NCBI GenBank assembly: GCA_017447865.1
Contig: JAFSMO010000024.1
Span: 1-64,000 of the forward strand
DNA length: 64,000 nt
Source of the DNA: Thermoguttaceae bacterium
Lineage (GTDB): Bacteria > Planctomycetota > Planctomycetia > Pirellulales > Thermoguttaceae
Reading direction: 5' to 3'
Below the pieces are notes generated by a model. The model ran no database searches. It saw nothing but the letters and a program-made list of their open reading frames with translations, and was not told where the DNA came from. Position numbers and translations under genes: made by a program. Below, in pieces: positions 8,896 through 19,357 of the stretch (the stretch's first letter is position 1; each line of letters begins with the position of its first letter).

Positions 8896-11622
8896 ATGAA
8901 TTACATTAATAGCCGCCGCAAAATTTCTGCTTTGGCTTTCTTTTTTTCATGGATTTTTATTTCAACCCTTTGTTTCGCACAAGGATCCGAGACCAAAATG
9001 AACGCTTCCCAGGCAAACGCTAACGCTCCAGAAACCGCCTCGACTTCGTTTTCGAAGATCCTTTCCCGCCAGTCGTACCCGAACGACATCACGGTCGCCA
9101 AGCTGGCCAATGGTCTGACGGTCATTGTGCAGGAAAACCACACCGCCCCGGTCGCGACGGTCCGCTGCGCGGTCAAAAACACCGGAAGCGTCAATGAGAC
9201 GAAGTACCTCGGCGCCGGCCTGAGCCACGTGCTGGAGCACGTCGTCGCGGGCGGTTCCACGACCAAACGCTCCGAAAAGGAAATTCGGGACCTGATCGAT
9301 ACTTTCGGCGGAGTCACCAACGCGTACACCTCACTGAACGTCACGTCCTACTTCATCGACTGCCCGGTCAAGAACGTGGAAACCTGCATCGAGCTGATCG
9401 CCGATCAGATGCAGCACGCCGCGTTTGTTCCCGAGGAGTTCGACCGCGAGCTGGAAGTCGTTCAGCGTGAATTGGCGGACGGCGAAGAAAACCGCGGCCG
9501 CGTCATGTGGAAACTGGCGCAGGAAACACTTTACCAGGAAAGTCCCGCCCATATTCCGATCATCGGCTACCTCGACGTTCTGCGCCAGGTGAAGCGCGAA
9601 CAGATCATCGACTTTTACCGTGAACGCTACATTCCGAACAACATGGTCTTCGTCGTTTGCGGCGACGTGCAGACGGAAGCGGTTTTGAACCAGGTTTCCC
9701 GCGAGTTCGCCGGGACGCCGCGCGGTTTTGACTCGAATGTCTTCGTGAAGCCGGAACCGGCCCAGAACACTCCCCGGGAAGCGGTCCGTGAGATGGACGG
9801 CTCCACGACCGACATCATGCTTGCCTTCCCGACGGTGGACCTTTACAGTCAGGACCTTTTCACCCTCGACCTTCTTTCCTACATTTTGAGCACCGGCGAC
9901 AGTTCGCGCATGGTCCGTGACATGCAGTACGACCAGAGCCTCGTTCTTTCGGTCAGTACTTCCAGCTTTACACCGACTTACGCGCGGGGTTATTTTGCCG
10001 TCCGCATGAGTGTTCTGCCTCAGAATGAGCAAAAAGCCATCGCAGCGGCCCTGAATCACATTTACCGCCTGAAGACGGAACTCGTTTCGCCTGCAGAACT
10101 CGCCAAAGCCAAGAAGCAGAAAGCCGCCGAGCTGATTTTCGAGCATCAGACGGTCCAGGATCAGGCGGAATCGCTGGCGAGCAGCTACATGTCGACCGGG
10201 TCCCCGATGTTCGACGAAGCGTACGTCGCGGGGATCCAGAAAGTGACGGCCGAGCAGATCCGCGCCGCTGCGAACAAATACTTCCGTCCGGAAGTCCTGA
10301 CGACGCTCAAAATCGTGCCGCAGGGGACGCTCGCCGCGCAGAAAAAAGTGAAAGAAGCCGAAAAGAGCGCAAACGACGTTCAGCAGTTTACGCTCCCGAA
10401 CGGTCTGAAGGTTCTGGTCAAGCGGGACACGCATCTCCCCATGGTCGATATGAAGATCTACGCGCTGGGCGGCGACCTTTTTGACTCGGAAGAAACGGCT
10501 GGCCGGGCGAACTTCATCGCCGCCATGCTCGACAAAGGCACGCCGACCCGGACCGCGGAGGAAATTACGTCCTGGTTCGACTCGGTGGGCGGTTTCCTCT
10601 CATTTTCCTCGGGGCGCTACACCTACTCCGGGAGTTTTTCCGTTCTGAAGGAGGACTACCCCAAGGCGCTGGAAATCATCGCGGACTGCTGGCAGAACGC
10701 GGTCATGCCGAAAGAGAAATTCGATCAGGTGAAAACGCTCCTCCTCGGCAGCATCGCGCGCCGCAAGGAGAACCCGCAGTCGGAACTGTTCGAGGCATGG
10801 GCTGACGCGCTTCCGAAAACCACGCCGTTCCATCTGATGAGCGGCGGAAAGCTGGAAACGGTCTCCCGCATGACCCCCGAGTCCCTCCGTGGTTTTTTCC
10901 GTGAAAACGTTTTGGACCCGGAAAATACGATCCTGGCGCTCTACGGCGATTTAAATGAAGCCGAGGCCCGGGCGCTTATCACGAAGTACTTCGGTTCCAT
11001 GCCGAAACTCAGGAATCACCAGGAGGTGAATTTCGCCCGTTCCAATGCCATTCCGGAAAACGTGAAGATCCACAAAGTGACCGGTAAAGAAACCGGCATG
11101 GTCCTGATCTCGTTCGCGGCTCCTCCAATCGATATTAATGAAAAAGATCTGATGGCGGTCCGTCTCATGAACGCGGTCATGGCAGGTTTCGGCTACCCGG
11201 GCGGCTGGCTCCACGAGGAACTTCGCGGCCAGGGTCTGGTTTACGCCGTGCACGGTATGACCCGCAGCGGCGTGGTGCCGGGCTACATCATTTTCATCGC
11301 CCAGACCTCGCCGGACAAAGTGGACGAAGTGGTCGGCCGTCTCTTCAAAAACATTGAAAAGGCCAAAGCCGGCCAAATCACTCCGGAAGAACTGAGCATC
11401 GCGAAGCAGAAACTCTGCTCCCTGCACGCCCAAAGTGATACGACGATCGGCGAGCAGGCGACCCAGCAGGGTCTGAACGTTCTGTACGGTCTGGGCATTG
11501 ATTTCGACCGCACGTACGACGACCGCGTGAACGCCATCACCCTCGAAGACGTAAAAGCCGCTGCACGGAAATTCCTCGGCGGGAATTACGTTCAGGTGAC
11601 GACGAGCAATCAAGAGAAGTAA
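8896..11622 (+). CDS. Exported M16-family zinc peptidase with two M16 domains
   Basis: A pitrilysin/insulinase-type peptidase of 908 residues. Residues 1-29 form a signal peptide (hydrophobic LAFFFSWIFISTLCFA), so it acts in the periplasm or outside. The first domain has the inverted zinc motif HVLEH in LSHVLEHVVAGG (about 111-122) and the distal glutamate in ELEVVQRELADGEEN, so it should be catalytic. The second domain starts near residue 493 (FTLPNGLKVLVKRDTHLP) and has lost HxxEH (RANFIAA at that position), as is normal for the non-catalytic half of M16B-like fused pairs. It is transcribed from its own consensus promoter. The substrate is unknown. Confidence 0.9.
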   Translation: MNYINSRRKISALAFFFSWIFISTLCFAQGSETKMNASQANANAPETASTSFSKILSRQSYPNDITVAKLANGLTVIVQENHTAPVATVRCAVKNTGSVNETKYLGAGLSHVLEHVVAGGSTTKRSEKEIRDLIDTFGGVTNAYTSLNVTSYFIDCPVKNVETCIELIADQMQHAAFVPEEFDRELEVVQRELADGEENRGRVMWKLAQETLYQESPAHIPIIGYLDVLRQVKREQIIDFYRERYIPNNMVFVVCGDVQTEAVLNQVSREFAGTPRGFDSNVFVKPEPAQNTPREAVREMDGSTTDIMLAFPTVDLYSQDLFTLDLLSYILSTGDSSRMVRDMQYDQSLVLSVSTSSFTPTYARGYFAVRMSVLPQNEQKAIAAALNHIYRLKTELVSPAELAKAKKQKAAELIFEHQTVQDQAESLASSYMSTGSPMFDEAYVAGIQKVTAEQIRAAANKYFRPEVLTTLKIVPQGTLAAQKKVKEAEKSANDVQQFTLPNGLKVLVKRDTHLPMVDMKIYALGGDLFDSEETAGRANFIAAMLDKGTPTRTAEEITSWFDSVGGFLSFSSGRYTYSGSFSVLKEDYPKALEIIADCWQNAVMPKEKFDQVKTLLLGSIARRKENPQSELFEAWADALPKTTPFHLMSGGKLETVSRMTPESLRGFFRENVLDPENTILALYGDLNEAEARALITKYFGSMPKLRNHQEVNFARSNAIPENVKIHKVTGKETGMVLISFAAPPIDINEKDLMAVRLMNAVMAGFGYPGGWLHEELRGQGLVYAVHGMTRSGVVPGYIIFIAQTSPDKVDEVVGRLFKNIEKAKAGQITPEELSIAKQKLCSLHAQSDTTIGEQATQQGLNVLYGLGIDFDRTYDDRVNAITLEDVKAAARKFLGGNYVQVTTSNQEK

Positions 11623-11627
11623 AAATC

Positions 11628-11712
11628 AGAGATCAAGCGCAAGCGAAAGAGTGGCCCCCAGGAACGCGCTTTTTGCACGTTCAAGCCTCTTTTTCGCTTG
11701 CGCCTGATCAAT
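11628..11712. repeat. Long inverted repeat after the M16 gene
   Basis: GATCAAGCGCAAGCGAAAGAG (11634 onward) is mirrored by CTCTTTTTCGCTTGCGCCTGATC near 11690-11712 with one mismatch and a small bulge. It starts a few bases after the M16 stop codon and is not followed by a T-run. It belongs to the same class of gap-filling palindromes seen elsewhere in the window. Confidence 0.7.
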
Positions 11713-11759
11713 GATTGACCTGAAAAACCAACCATCACCCTAACCCCAACCGCAAAACC

Positions 11760-14486
11760 ATGGCGACCGATACAGCGTCTAATAATACGGCCGATATTCA
11801 TTCCCCGGATTTCGACGGCTTTTTAAACGAGCCTCCCTTTTGTTACGGCTGGACCACGAACGCAAATGGGGTTAAGGTTCCCGTCTTCCCCTACGTCATT
11901 TCCGTTTTGGGGCATTTGAATCTGAAAAAGTTGGGGGTTCCGCCAGAAGAGGAAGAACGCTCGACCCAACTGATGAAAAACACCCTGGCGGTGTATCTGG
12001 AACAGGTGATCAAACGATGGCAGGCGAAAAAGCGTTTTTGGCAAAAGAAGCCGCCGGAGCTGCCACTGATCATTCTTATTAATATTGCGGACAAAATCGG
12101 GGAACTGATTACGGACGTCGTTGAAAAATTACAGGAAAAATATCCTTTTGTGCGTCTGATTGCCGTTCTCCCAATGCCTAAAAATGAGTTCGTTCAGCAG
12201 CTCGCAGAAGAGGGCGAAATCGACGAGAGCATCGAAGCGTTTGAACAGCGCTACGAAGATTTTGAAAAAAACGACAACGAGAACAACCAGAAATACATTT
12301 GGGAATTGTCTGAGCGCGAAATGCCGCACATTGCAGGGCAAACCAAACAGAAAAAATGGCGCATGTTCAATGAATTTGTCGCCCAGCATTCTCATTTGAT
12401 GATCGTTTTTTGGCAGGGGAAAGATGACAAATGGAGGGAACGTGACGACAGTCTGACGTGGGTGGTCCGATATAAACTGGAAGGCTATCCCGGCCTTTCG
12501 CGTAATGACCAAACAGACCTGATAACCTACCCGGCCACAGGACCGGTCCTGCATATTCAGACAGACGCAGAAACGCTTAAAAAATCCCAAAACTTTCTGC
12601 CCGTTTATTTTTATTCGGATCGGGAGATCATTACTAAAGAAGTCAATGAAAAACGCGAGTTGATCATACCCGATCCCAAATTTTGGGATTTGGAGCAGCT
12701 TCATCACACATGGTTTAACAGGAGGTTGTCTGATATTGGTCATCGTTCCGAGATCGGCAAGAATTGCAAAATTTTAAAAGACCTCAATTATGCCTGTCAA
12801 AACAAAAATATTCAGTTAAAGAACAAACCTCTCCGTTCCTTCATTGAAGAATATGTACGTTTAAGATACGAAAGAAGCCAGAAACCCATTGATACTCGAA
12901 ATATTCCTGACACCGATAATCCGACAGGACAGCTTATAGCCGATTATATCATCCTGGAGCAGATTGTCAAATATTACAAGAGTAAGATGTATCAATTAAT
13001 TAATTTGTTTTGCAAGGCGTTTTTGATCCTCCTGATTTTCAATGCCTTGATCATTTACTTAAACGACATCTACACGATGGGGTATGGCGAGAGTATTTTT
13101 GATTTTCATCATTCTGGCACTTCGCAGTTAAATCCGGATCAAAAAGAAAATGTTGATGGGGATTTTGAGGGCCTGCCTGCGGACACGCTGGAACTGACTC
13201 TTCCTCAATCCTTGCCGGATGAAAAATCGAACACATTGACAGAAACCAGGACGAAAAATCACTCCAGAATCATATATGCCTTTTGGGGAAGCTGCATCGC
13301 CATTTTAATATGTATATTAACAATTTTTTATTGTCTTGTTTCTTACATTCGAGATTCCTGGGATTACAAATACCATCAGTTCAAAACTCTGTTGGAGTGT
13401 TTGAGAATCCAGATTTTTTGGCGAATCGCGAGCATGGATTACAAAGTCAGCGCCAATATCCGTTCTCACCAAATTCCCGACATGGATTGGCTTTTGGTCG
13501 CCTTAAACGGGCTTAGCATTACGATCCCCAACAGTCCGAAAATCGAATCAATACCCAAACTCAAAGAACGCATCAAGCTGCTGGACACGATTTGGCTCGA
13601 GGCTTATATTCTGTCATTTGAGCAGGATTTCAAAATCAATATTGCTCAAAAACATTGGGAGAAACTCAACAAGGCCCAAAAACGGACGGCTATCGTCATC
13701 GCTTCAATTATTCCCTTTTTAACCGCATTCTTTACGGTGGATATTGGTTCGTCCTCCAACTTTATGGGGGGAATATTGGGAGCACCAAAATCGTTTTATG
13801 AATCCATCATTATTGCCGCGCTGGCAACCATAGGCCTGTGGCTTTTAATTGGGCTTTGCTTTTTCATCAAATCCAGGAAGGATTGGCTGCTTGAGCATTT
13901 AAAATGGTCGCAAACTTGCTACTCGGGCTTTTCGGGGTTTTTAGGAGATCTTTATCGAAAAATTCAACATAAAAGTAATTCGAAACATTATTTCCTTGTC
14001 CCATACAGAACCAGATTTTTCCAGATCTGTATCATTCTGGCAGTCTGTTTGGGAGCGTTTTTTGAAATTAAAAAATCGAACCTGATCTGCACCGCCGCCC
14101 AAACCCCATCCGTTGAATACCTTTACAGCAAGATGATGGCATTTCGTTTGATCGTCCAAATACTTTTATCCTCCATGGCAATTTGGTGGCTGCATAATCG
14201 TTTATGTCTTTTTGAAAAAAATCAACGCAGAAAAGAACAACTGTATAATCCCCTGGTAATGACGGATTATTCAGTCGATATGATGCTGGGAGATGATGAA
14301 GCATTTAAAAACTTGCGTGATAACGTTCGCTGCAGACAAGATATTTCCTCAAACAATACGAGTACGGAAGAACAAAGAGTCAAACTCTGCCAGCAGGTTC
14401 TTCTGGAACTTGGGCAGGAAATTTTGGCCAAACGCGCCGAATGGCTATTGGAGGTTTCCGACCGGAATTTGCAGTCGCCTAAATAA
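11760..14486 (+). CDS. SLOG-domain membrane protein (candidate nucleotide-sensing conflict protein)
   Basis: An unrecognised 908-residue protein. Residues 42-250 match the plan of SLOG (LOG/DprA/TRPM-like) domains: VISVLGHLNL (GH at 51-52), a central ADKIGEL, IAVLPMPKNEF (134-144), and HSHLMIVFWQGK with VVRYKLEGYP (210-244). The usual GGT before VV is SLT here, so ligand binding may be altered. Likely membrane spans are at 412-434, 503-530, 643-661, 682-703, 753-768 and 793-812. The cytoplasmic stretch FKTLLECLRIQIFW (541-554) and the C-terminal LELGQEILAKRAEWLL resemble SLATT-like membrane modules paired with SLOG sensors. The gene is visibly richer in A and T than the peptidase and lysS beside it, which suggests transfer. 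Role in phage defence is inference only. Confidence 0.6.
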   Translation: MATDTASNNTADIHSPDFDGFLNEPPFCYGWTTNANGVKVPVFPYVISVLGHLNLKKLGVPPEEEERSTQLMKNTLAVYLEQVIKRWQAKKRFWQKKPPELPLIILINIADKIGELITDVVEKLQEKYPFVRLIAVLPMPKNEFVQQLAEEGEIDESIEAFEQRYEDFEKNDNENNQKYIWELSEREMPHIAGQTKQKKWRMFNEFVAQHSHLMIVFWQGKDDKWRERDDSLTWVVRYKLEGYPGLSRNDQTDLITYPATGPVLHIQTDAETLKKSQNFLPVYFYSDREIITKEVNEKRELIIPDPKFWDLEQLHHTWFNRRLSDIGHRSEIGKNCKILKDLNYACQNKNIQLKNKPLRSFIEEYVRLRYERSQKPIDTRNIPDTDNPTGQLIADYIILEQIVKYYKSKMYQLINLFCKAFLILLIFNALIIYLNDIYTMGYGESIFDFHHSGTSQLNPDQKENVDGDFEGLPADTLELTLPQSLPDEKSNTLTETRTKNHSRIIYAFWGSCIAILICILTIFYCLVSYIRDSWDYKYHQFKTLLECLRIQIFWRIASMDYKVSANIRSHQIPDMDWLLVALNGLSITIPNSPKIESIPKLKERIKLLDTIWLEAYILSFEQDFKINIAQKHWEKLNKAQKRTAIVIASIIPFLTAFFTVDIGSSSNFMGGILGAPKSFYESIIIAALATIGLWLLIGLCFFIKSRKDWLLEHLKWSQTCYSGFSGFLGDLYRKIQHKSNSKHYFLVPYRTRFFQICIILAVCLGAFFEIKKSNLICTAAQTPSVEYLYSKMMAFRLIVQILLSSMAIWWLHNRLCLFEKNQRRKEQLYNPLVMTDYSVDMMLGDDEAFKNLRDNVRCRQDISSNNTSTEEQRVKLCQQVLLELGQEILAKRAEWLLEVSDRNLQSPK

Positions 14487-14550
14487 CGTACCGTACTTAA
14501 TCCTGATTCATTGTCCTGATTCCAATTTTAACCTCATCAAGGAAACTTAA

Positions 14551-16323
14551 ATGTCCATCAAAAAACACTTCACAAACTACAATAACTGGCGCAAAACCCA
14601 GCCGGACGCCCCGGCAGTCAAACTCCCTCTTTTCGAGGAATGGATGAAAGCCGCGTGCGGCGATGAAGCGATCGCATCGAACGACGCGCTTGACTCGTCG
14701 AAGTACCAGGAATTCGTCGCGTGGAAAGCCGCCAAAGACGCCGCGGAAGAAGAGGCCAAGGCTCAGACCGGCGCCATTCAGCTTGAAGCCTCGCGCCGCG
14801 AGAAAATGGCGAAAATCGTGGAACTCGGTTTCGACCCCTGGGGCCACCGGATCGATGACGTTACGACGCTCGCCGACGCCCGTGCTCTGGAAAGCCAGGT
14901 CCCTCCGGCGGAAGAACGTGAGGCCGGGGCGCATGGTCCGCACGTCCGCGTCCAAGGCCGCATCATGCTCCAGCGCCCGTCCGGAAAAGTCATTTGGCTC
15001 AACATCAAGGACCGCACCGGCAAAATCCAGATCATGATCGGCAAGAATCAGGTCGGCGACAAAAACTTCGAGCTGGCGCAGTGCTTCGACCTCGGCGACA
15101 TCGTGATGGTGGAAGGCGAGCTGGCCCACACGAAGACCGGCGAGCTGACCGTTTTCGCGTCGAATCTCGATTTCATGTCGAAGTCGATCAACACGCCCCC
15201 CGACAAACACAGCGGTCTGAACGACCTGGAAAGCCGCCAGCGGATGCGCTACGTCGATCTGATCCACACGGACGGCGCGATGGAACGTTTCGTCAACCGC
15301 ACGAAGATCATCAAGTCCGTCCGCAAGACGCTCGACGACCAGGGCTTTTACGAAATCGAAGGCCCGACGCTTCACGCCGTAGCTGGCGGTGCCGCCGCGC
15401 GTCCGTTCACGACGCACCATAATGCGCTCGACATGACGCTCTACATGCGTATCGCGCTGGAGCTTCACCTCAAGCGTTTGCTCGTCGGCGGCATGGAACG
15501 CGTTTACGAGATCGGCCGTGTTTACCGGAACGAAGGCGTGGACACACGTCACAATCCTGAGTTTACGCTGATGGAGACGTACCAGGCGTTCGGCGACTAC
15601 CACTCCATGATGGACCTGACGGAAAAAATCATCCTGAACGCGATCCAGGCCACCGGCCGTGAAGTGGTCGAGGGTCAGCCCGTGATCCTGCCGTGGCGGG
15701 AAACCCGTAAAGACGAAAACGGAAACGTCCTCCGCGACGAGAACGGCAAAGAGATCCTCTTCGATACGACGCTGGACTTCACGCCGCCGTTTGCCCGCCG
15801 GAAGTACTACGACCTGGTGGACGAATACGCCGGGATCGACTCGCACGACCCCGCGCAGGTGAAGGCGAAGGCGATCGAACTGGGCGTCGAAGACGTGGAA
15901 GTGAAGCACCCCGACGTGCTCCTGAACGACGTTTTCGAGGCGACGGTGGAGGATCGGCTGGAAGTTCCAACGTTCGTGTACGACTACCCGGCCAGCATTT
16001 GCCCGCTGACGAAGCGCAAGACTTCGGACCCGAGCATCGCGGAGCGTTTTGAGCTTTTCGTCAAGGGGATGGAGCTTGCGAACGCGTACACGGAGCTGAA
16101 CGACCCGGACCTTCAGGAACGTCTTTTCACTGCGCAGCTTGCGGGTCAGAAAGACGAGGATTCCATGGCGAAGATGGACCACGATTTCATTCGTGCGCTT
16201 CGGTATGGGATGCCGCCGGCTGGCGGGCTTGGGATGGGGATCGACCGGTTGGTGATGCTTTTGACGAACTCGCAGAGCATTCGCGACATCATCCTGTTCC
16301 CACTACTCCGAAATGAAAACTGA
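14551..16323 (+). CDS. lysS: Lysyl-tRNA synthetase, class II
   Basis: Charges tRNA-Lys with lysine. The anticodon-binding OB fold (VRVQGRIMLQRPSGKVIWLNIKD region, about 130-230) is followed by the class II core: motif 1 near FVNRTKIIKSVRKTL, motif 2 YRNEGVDTRHNPEF (about 326-340) and motif 3 GLGMGIDRL (about 559). About 85 N-terminal residues precede the usual bacterial start region. The chosen ATG has an AAGGAA site 6 bp upstream, so the extension is probably real. It follows the SLOG gene by 64 bp and may have its own promoter. Confidence 0.95.
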   Translation: MSIKKHFTNYNNWRKTQPDAPAVKLPLFEEWMKAACGDEAIASNDALDSSKYQEFVAWKAAKDAAEEEAKAQTGAIQLEASRREKMAKIVELGFDPWGHRIDDVTTLADARALESQVPPAEEREAGAHGPHVRVQGRIMLQRPSGKVIWLNIKDRTGKIQIMIGKNQVGDKNFELAQCFDLGDIVMVEGELAHTKTGELTVFASNLDFMSKSINTPPDKHSGLNDLESRQRMRYVDLIHTDGAMERFVNRTKIIKSVRKTLDDQGFYEIEGPTLHAVAGGAAARPFTTHHNALDMTLYMRIALELHLKRLLVGGMERVYEIGRVYRNEGVDTRHNPEFTLMETYQAFGDYHSMMDLTEKIILNAIQATGREVVEGQPVILPWRETRKDENGNVLRDENGKEILFDTTLDFTPPFARRKYYDLVDEYAGIDSHDPAQVKAKAIELGVEDVEVKHPDVLLNDVFEATVEDRLEVPTFVYDYPASICPLTKRKTSDPSIAERFELFVKGMELANAYTELNDPDLQERLFTAQLAGQKDEDSMAKMDHDFIRALRYGMPPAGGLGMGIDRLVMLLTNSQSIRDIILFPLLRNEN

Positions 16324-16374
16324 GAAAAAGCACTTCCCCATTTAAACATCAAAAAGTTTTTGAAAGAGGGGGTC

Positions 16375-16485
16375 CCTCACGGAGGAACAATTTTCAAAAT
16401 GTTCCTCCCACCGCGGCGGTAAACTCTTAACGGGCGAGACTTTTTTCTCCCGAAGGGTGAAAAAAGCGAGGGAGTTTACCCGAAA
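16375..16485. repeat. Nested inverted repeats after lysS
   Basis: First comes GGAGGAACA with GTTCCTCC, a hairpin a short way after the lysS stop. Then comes a larger palindrome in which GGTAAACTC pairs with GAGTTTACC and encloses CTTTTTTCTCCC-GAA-GGGTGAAAAAAG. This is a gap-specific palindrome of the type found throughout the window. The first hairpin could help end lysS transcription, but it has no T-run. Confidence 0.65.
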
Positions 16486-16510
16486 ACCTCAACGCGCACC
16501 AAATTTTTTT

Positions 16511-16569
16511 CGGGGCCATCACTGACCCCGCTCGCCCATTTTTTCGGGGTCATTACTGACCCCGCTCGC
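16511..16569. repeat. Two copies of a 25-bp repeat (CGGGGTCATTACTGACCCC type)
   Basis: Copies at 16511-16535 and 16545-16569 each consist of a small palindrome GGGGTCA-TTAC-TGACCCC followed by GCTCGC. The same 25-bp unit occurs twice more at 49945-49969 and 50007, after hrpA and grpE. Two of the four copies differ by two to three bases. Confidence 0.85.
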
Positions 16570-16601
16570 AAACGATTTTAACCTTTAACCATCAAAATCC
16601 C

Positions 16602-17126
16602 ATGGACCTTAAAAACTACATCACCTCCATCCCGGACTTCCCGAAGCCGGGGATCATTTTCCGCGACCTCACCACGTTGATCCAGGCCCCCGAAGCGTTT
16701 GCCGAAGCGTGCCGCCTCATGACCGAAGCCGCGCGTGAACTGAAACCGGACGTCATCGTCGCGCCGGAAGCCCGGGCGTTTCTGTTTGCGGCGCCGATGG
16801 CGATCAACCTCCACGCCTCGCTCGTGATGATCCGCAAGCCGAACAAGCTCCCGCGCAAAGTCATCACACAGGACTACACGCTGGAGTACGGCACGAACAC
16901 GATCTGCATGCACGAAGACTCGATCCAGCCCGGCAAGCGGGTCCTGGTCGTGGACGATCTGCTCGCGACGGGCGGAACGGCGGACGCCTGCCGCAAGCTC
17001 GTGGAAAAAGTCGGCGCGAAAGTGGTCGGCTACGGCTTCGTGATGGAGCTTTCGACCGAATGCAAAGGCCGCGAGTTCCTGGAATCCCAGAGCGACGCGA
17101 AAGTTTTCTCGATTTTTGAGTATTAA
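16602..17126 (+). CDS. apt: Adenine phosphoribosyltransferase
   Basis: Makes AMP from adenine and PRPP in purine salvage. The 174-residue length is typical. The N-terminal IPDFPKPGIIFRDLTTLI and the PRPP-binding motif VLVVDDLLATGGTA (about 116-129) are diagnostic. It is cytoplasmic. The glycosidase gene follows after 27 bp on the same strand, so the two may share a transcript although their roles are unrelated. Confidence 0.93.
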   Translation: MDLKNYITSIPDFPKPGIIFRDLTTLIQAPEAFAEACRLMTEAARELKPDVIVAPEARAFLFAAPMAINLHASLVMIRKPNKLPRKVITQDYTLEYGTNTICMHEDSIQPGKRVLVVDDLLATGGTADACRKLVEKVGAKVVGYGFVMELSTECKGREFLESQSDAKVFSIFEY

Positions 17127-17153
17127 TCCCAATCCACCCCGGGAAACGCCACC

Positions 17154-19292
17154 ATGCTTTACGCTTTCCTGCTTTCCTTCGTCCTTGGACCGTGGAACAT
17201 CACGTTCAACGAGCAAACGTCCGACCTGGCCCTGACCTTCACCGAGGACGGCACGCCGTCGGTCCAGCTGGACGGAACGCTCGCGTTTCAGCGTGAAACG
17301 GACGCGCTGCAATTCGTCCTTCCGCGCGATAATGGCCCGAGACGCCTGATGGCCGTCGATTCCAAGGGCGAAATTTGCGGCTACATGACGTTCCAGCAGG
17401 ACGGCTCGCGCCTGGAGTTTTGCCTTCACACGTGGAACCCGGTCCTGGCGAAACTCACCGGCGAGTTTTCCTGGACCACGACGTTCAAGGCCGAGCCTCG
17501 CGCCTTTGCGTGCCGCGTCCAGCCCACGCCCGGCGATCGGGTCATTTCCATGGCGACGCCCGGCGGCGATTCCCTCCGGAATAACGCAGTCTTCCTTCCC
17601 GAAACCGACACGCTGATCGAGTTTTTCGGCGAAAACGTCCGCGTCGAGACGCCCGAAGCCGGGAGTTTTCAGGTCCGAGTCTCCGGCCAGAACCGGGGGA
17701 CGTTCGGCGTCCGCGTCGTGAAGAACTACTTCAAAAACCGCGAAATGCCGTACTACGCGCCGCTCAACCGGACCCGCTGCCCGCGCGTTCCGACCGGCTG
17801 GATGGCGTGGAACATTTACTTTGACCAGGCGACCGCGGCCGACAATTTAAAGGAAGCCCGCGTCGGGAAGCAATTCCTCCAACCGTTCGGGCTGGAATTC
17901 TGGTCGATCGAGTCGTGGCAGGGAAATTCCGACGTTCTGCCCGTCGCCCATTTCCACAATCTGGACCTTTCCTGCAACGAAAAGCAGTTTCCGCAGGGCA
18001 TGAAGGCGGTCGCTGACGAGATCCGCGCCCTCGGCTTCCGCCCCGGAATGTGGGTCGTGCCGTTTGGGACCGGCGACGACGAATTCTACGCCGCGCACAA
18101 AAACTGGTTCATGCACGAGCCGGACGGCCGCCCGGTACGCACGTGGAGCGGCAAATATACGCTGGACCCGACCCATCCCGAGGTTTTGGCGCACGTCCGG
18201 AAAATGCTCGAAACCTGCTCCCGCGCTTGGGGCTACGAGTTTTTCAAAATCGACGGGATGAGCGCCTCCTGGCCCTACACCGCCCAGCAGTCGAGCCGGC
18301 CCGAGATCAAAAAGGGGCTTTTCGACCCGAACGCGCCGGACCCGAACTGGACTTTCGTCCATAATTTCCGCGAAGCGATCGGTGACGACCGGATTTTCCT
18401 GGCGTGCGGAGCCGCGCTGACCGCCCCCGGTTTGACCGACTGCGACGCGACGCGCATCGGCGGCGACATCGTAAGCCCGAACAAACCCGTGGACTGGGAG
18501 CACGTGAAGCACCAGACCCGCGCGACGCTGGCGCGGTACTACTCGCATAACATCGTGGCGTACAATGACCCGGACACGCTGATGGTGAACGAGGCCCTCT
18601 CGCCCGAAGAGGCGCGCATCACCACGACGGTCGTTTCCCTGCCCGGCCAGGTCATGTTCAGCGGCGACAAACTTTCGGAACTCCCGCCCGAACGCATGGC
18701 GCTGATCCAGAAAACGCTCCCCGTCGCGGACGTTCACCCGATGGACCTTTACGTCCGCGGCGAGCTGCTCCCGATCTGGAATCTGGCCGTCCACAAACCG
18801 TTCGGCCGCTGGAACGTGACGGCCCTTTTCAACTGGTCGGACGAAAACGAAGAAATCGGCTTCGACTTTTCAGAACTGGGCCTTCCAAACGACCGCAATT
18901 TCGTGATTTACGAGGTCTGGACGAATTCGTTCCAGGGAACCGCCCGCGGTCATTTCGCGATGGAAGTCCCGCCGCACGCGGTGCGTCTTCTGGCAATCCA
19001 TCCCACGGCGGACCATCCGCAGTTTCTCGCCTCGGACCGCCACGTCGCCCAAGGCGCGGTGGAACTGGAATCCCTGAACTGGGACGGCGGGAAAAATCGG
19101 CTCTCGTTCCGCGTGAATCTCATCGAAAACCACCCCACGACGCTCCGTTTCCACGTTCCGGCCGGCTGGACCTGCACTTCCCCCGGCACGATTCAGGAAT
19201 CCAACGACCGCGTTCTGGCCGTGACGTTGAAGTCCGAAAAGACGGAAACGGTCGAACATGTCCTGGAGTTTCAAAAGACCTTTAAAGATTAA
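17154..19292 (+). CDS. GH36-like alpha-galactosidase/melibiase-type glycoside hydrolase
   Basis: A 712-residue clan GH-D type enzyme. An N-terminal beta-sandwich (1-205) precedes a TIM barrel opening with [13 protein letters not shown] (about 213-225). FFKIDG supplies the likely nucleophile Asp367, and RIGGD the likely acid Asp438. A C-terminal beta domain follows. The first 12 residues are hydrophobic ([12 protein letters not shown]) but too short to call a signal peptide safely. Substrate is probably an alpha-galactoside or related glycan; this is inferred from the fold. No transporter or regulator gene is adjacent. Confidence 0.7.
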   Translation: MLYAFLLSFVLGPWNITFNEQTSDLALTFTEDGTPSVQLDGTLAFQRETDALQFVLPRDNGPRRLMAVDSKGEICGYMTFQQDGSRLEFCLHTWNPVLAKLTGEFSWTTTFKAEPRAFACRVQPTPGDRVISMATPGGDSLRNNAVFLPETDTLIEFFGENVRVETPEAGSFQVRVSGQNRGTFGVRVVKNYFKNREMPYYAPLNRTRCPRVPTGWMAWNIYFDQATAADNLKEARVGKQFLQPFGLEFWSIESWQGNSDVLPVAHFHNLDLSCNEKQFPQGMKAVADEIRALGFRPGMWVVPFGTGDDEFYAAHKNWFMHEPDGRPVRTWSGKYTLDPTHPEVLAHVRKMLETCSRAWGYEFFKIDGMSASWPYTAQQSSRPEIKKGLFDPNAPDPNWTFVHNFREAIGDDRIFLACGAALTAPGLTDCDATRIGGDIVSPNKPVDWEHVKHQTRATLARYYSHNIVAYNDPDTLMVNEALSPEEARITTTVVSLPGQVMFSGDKLSELPPERMALIQKTLPVADVHPMDLYVRGELLPIWNLAVHKPFGRWNVTALFNWSDENEEIGFDFSELGLPNDRNFVIYEVWTNSFQGTARGHFAMEVPPHAVRLLAIHPTADHPQFLASDRHVAQGAVELESLNWDGGKNRLSFRVNLIENHPTTLRFHVPAGWTCTSPGTIQESNDRVLAVTLKSEKTETVEHVLEFQKTFKD

Positions 19293-19357
19293 GAACTTTT
19301 CCATTCAATCCTTTTTTTACGCCGGCCCATTCATTCAGGGCGGCCCTGATTTTACTC

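Noticed and set aside
11760..14486. Classification of the SLOG-membrane protein as a simple transporter
   Set aside because: The N-terminal soluble domain has the GH, VLP and F-W-Q-G landmarks of SLOG sensors and the spans are far apart with large soluble parts; there are no transporter motifs.
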